Origin: Alphaproteobacteria bacterium
GTDB taxonomy: Bacteria; Pseudomonadota; Alphaproteobacteria; Rs-D84
DNA length: 5,377 nt
Direction: 5' to 3'
Assembly (NCBI GenBank): GCA_009782725.1
Contig: WRIM01000043.1
Coordinates: 1-5,377, forward strand
Shown here: positions 5,224 through 5,377 of the stretch, in pieces
Numbering within the stretch: position 1 is the first letter of the stretch
How the letters are laid out: each line of letters opens with the position of its first letter
Made by a program: the position numbers and the translations under genes
The notes under the pieces: generated by a model
Told to the model about the DNA's origin: nothing
Database searches by the model: none
The model's input: only the letters and a program-made list of their open reading frames with translations

Positions 5224-5377
5224 ATGTCTGAAAAACTAATTGGATTTGAAAATTTTACCGCCGCCGACCATAAAATGTTTATGCAGCGGGCGTTAGAAGC
5301 TTCATATGATTCCCATGATCCTAAGTCGCAAAGCGGCGCAGTGGTGGTGCTACCCGATAAAACGCTTGCCGGGCGCG
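5224..5377 (+). CDS. Probable dCMP/cytidine-type deaminase, N-terminal fragment (3' end outside window)
   Basis: Only 51 codons are visible, open to the right edge. After a 15-residue polar lead, DHKMFMQRALEASYDSHDPKS (15-35) and SGAVVVLPDKTLAGR (37-51) match the first helix and first strands of the cytidine/deoxycytidylate deaminase fold, where families show an F-M-x-x-A-L-x-x-A helix followed by V-G-A-V-I-V and a G-x-G turn. Gly38-Ala39-Val40 fit this strand. The zinc-binding H-A-E and P-C-x-x-C motifs would lie beyond the window, so the catalytic class cannot be confirmed. Alternatives are a RibD-type, tRNA-adenosine or guanine deaminase. The start is supported by AAGGA and a near-consensus promoter. 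The divergent MazG-like neighbour makes a nucleotide role more likely. Confidence 0.6.
   Translation, partial: MSEKLIGFENFTAADHKMFMQRALEASYDSHDPKSQSGAVVVLPDKTLAGR

Noticed and set aside
4465..5377. A phage-defence island built from the MazG-like and deaminase-like genes
   Set aside because: Flanking genes are housekeeping envelope genes, there are no integrase, toxin or other defence genes, and base use does not change visibly.

Overview
The window looks like ordinary chromosome from a Gram-negative (diderm) bacterium. MurJ and the outer-membrane assembly lipoprotein BamD together imply an outer membrane. Protein style, mixed base composition and a GC-rich intergenic palindrome with a GAAG loop make an uncultured alphaproteobacterium my best guess, but this is inference. 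I see no phage, transposon, CRISPR, tRNA or rRNA signature.

Layout from left to right: (1) a plus-strand gene cut by the left edge, uncharacterised, with a core that resembles a divergent RelA/SpoT nucleotidyltransferase domain; (2) a plus-strand cold-shock-domain protein with a long RGG-type tail, ended by a C(UUCG)G terminator; (3) a gene-free stretch of about 210 bases holding six inverted repeats: terminators at both ends, a third hairpin, and a cluster of GAA/GAAG-loop hairpins; (4) a minus-strand 134-residue cysteine-rich protein of unknown function with its own consensus-like promoter; (5) minus-strand murJ, the lipid II flippase, starting at TTG; (6) a 60-base divergent intergenic region with overlapping -10 boxes; (7) plus-strand bamD; (8) a minus-strand MazG-like all-alpha NTP pyrophosphohydrolase whose 3' end overlaps the 3' end of bamD; (9) a strong plus-strand promoter and the first 51 codons of a probable deoxycytidylate/cytidine-type deaminase, cut by the right edge.

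Two functional themes emerge. murJ and bamD are divergent cell-envelope genes whose promoters physically overlap, so peptidoglycan precursor export and outer-membrane protein insertion may be co-ordinated at the transcription level. The MazG-like protein and the deaminase are divergent neighbours that both plausibly act on nucleotides, suggesting a small nucleotide-pool module. I did not find a convincing undescribed multi-gene system. The most unusual items are the degenerate Rel-like protein, the apparent internal duplication in the MazG-like protein with one half missing its metal ligands, the RGG-tailed cold-shock protein, and the 14-base tandem repeat in the bamD signal peptide.
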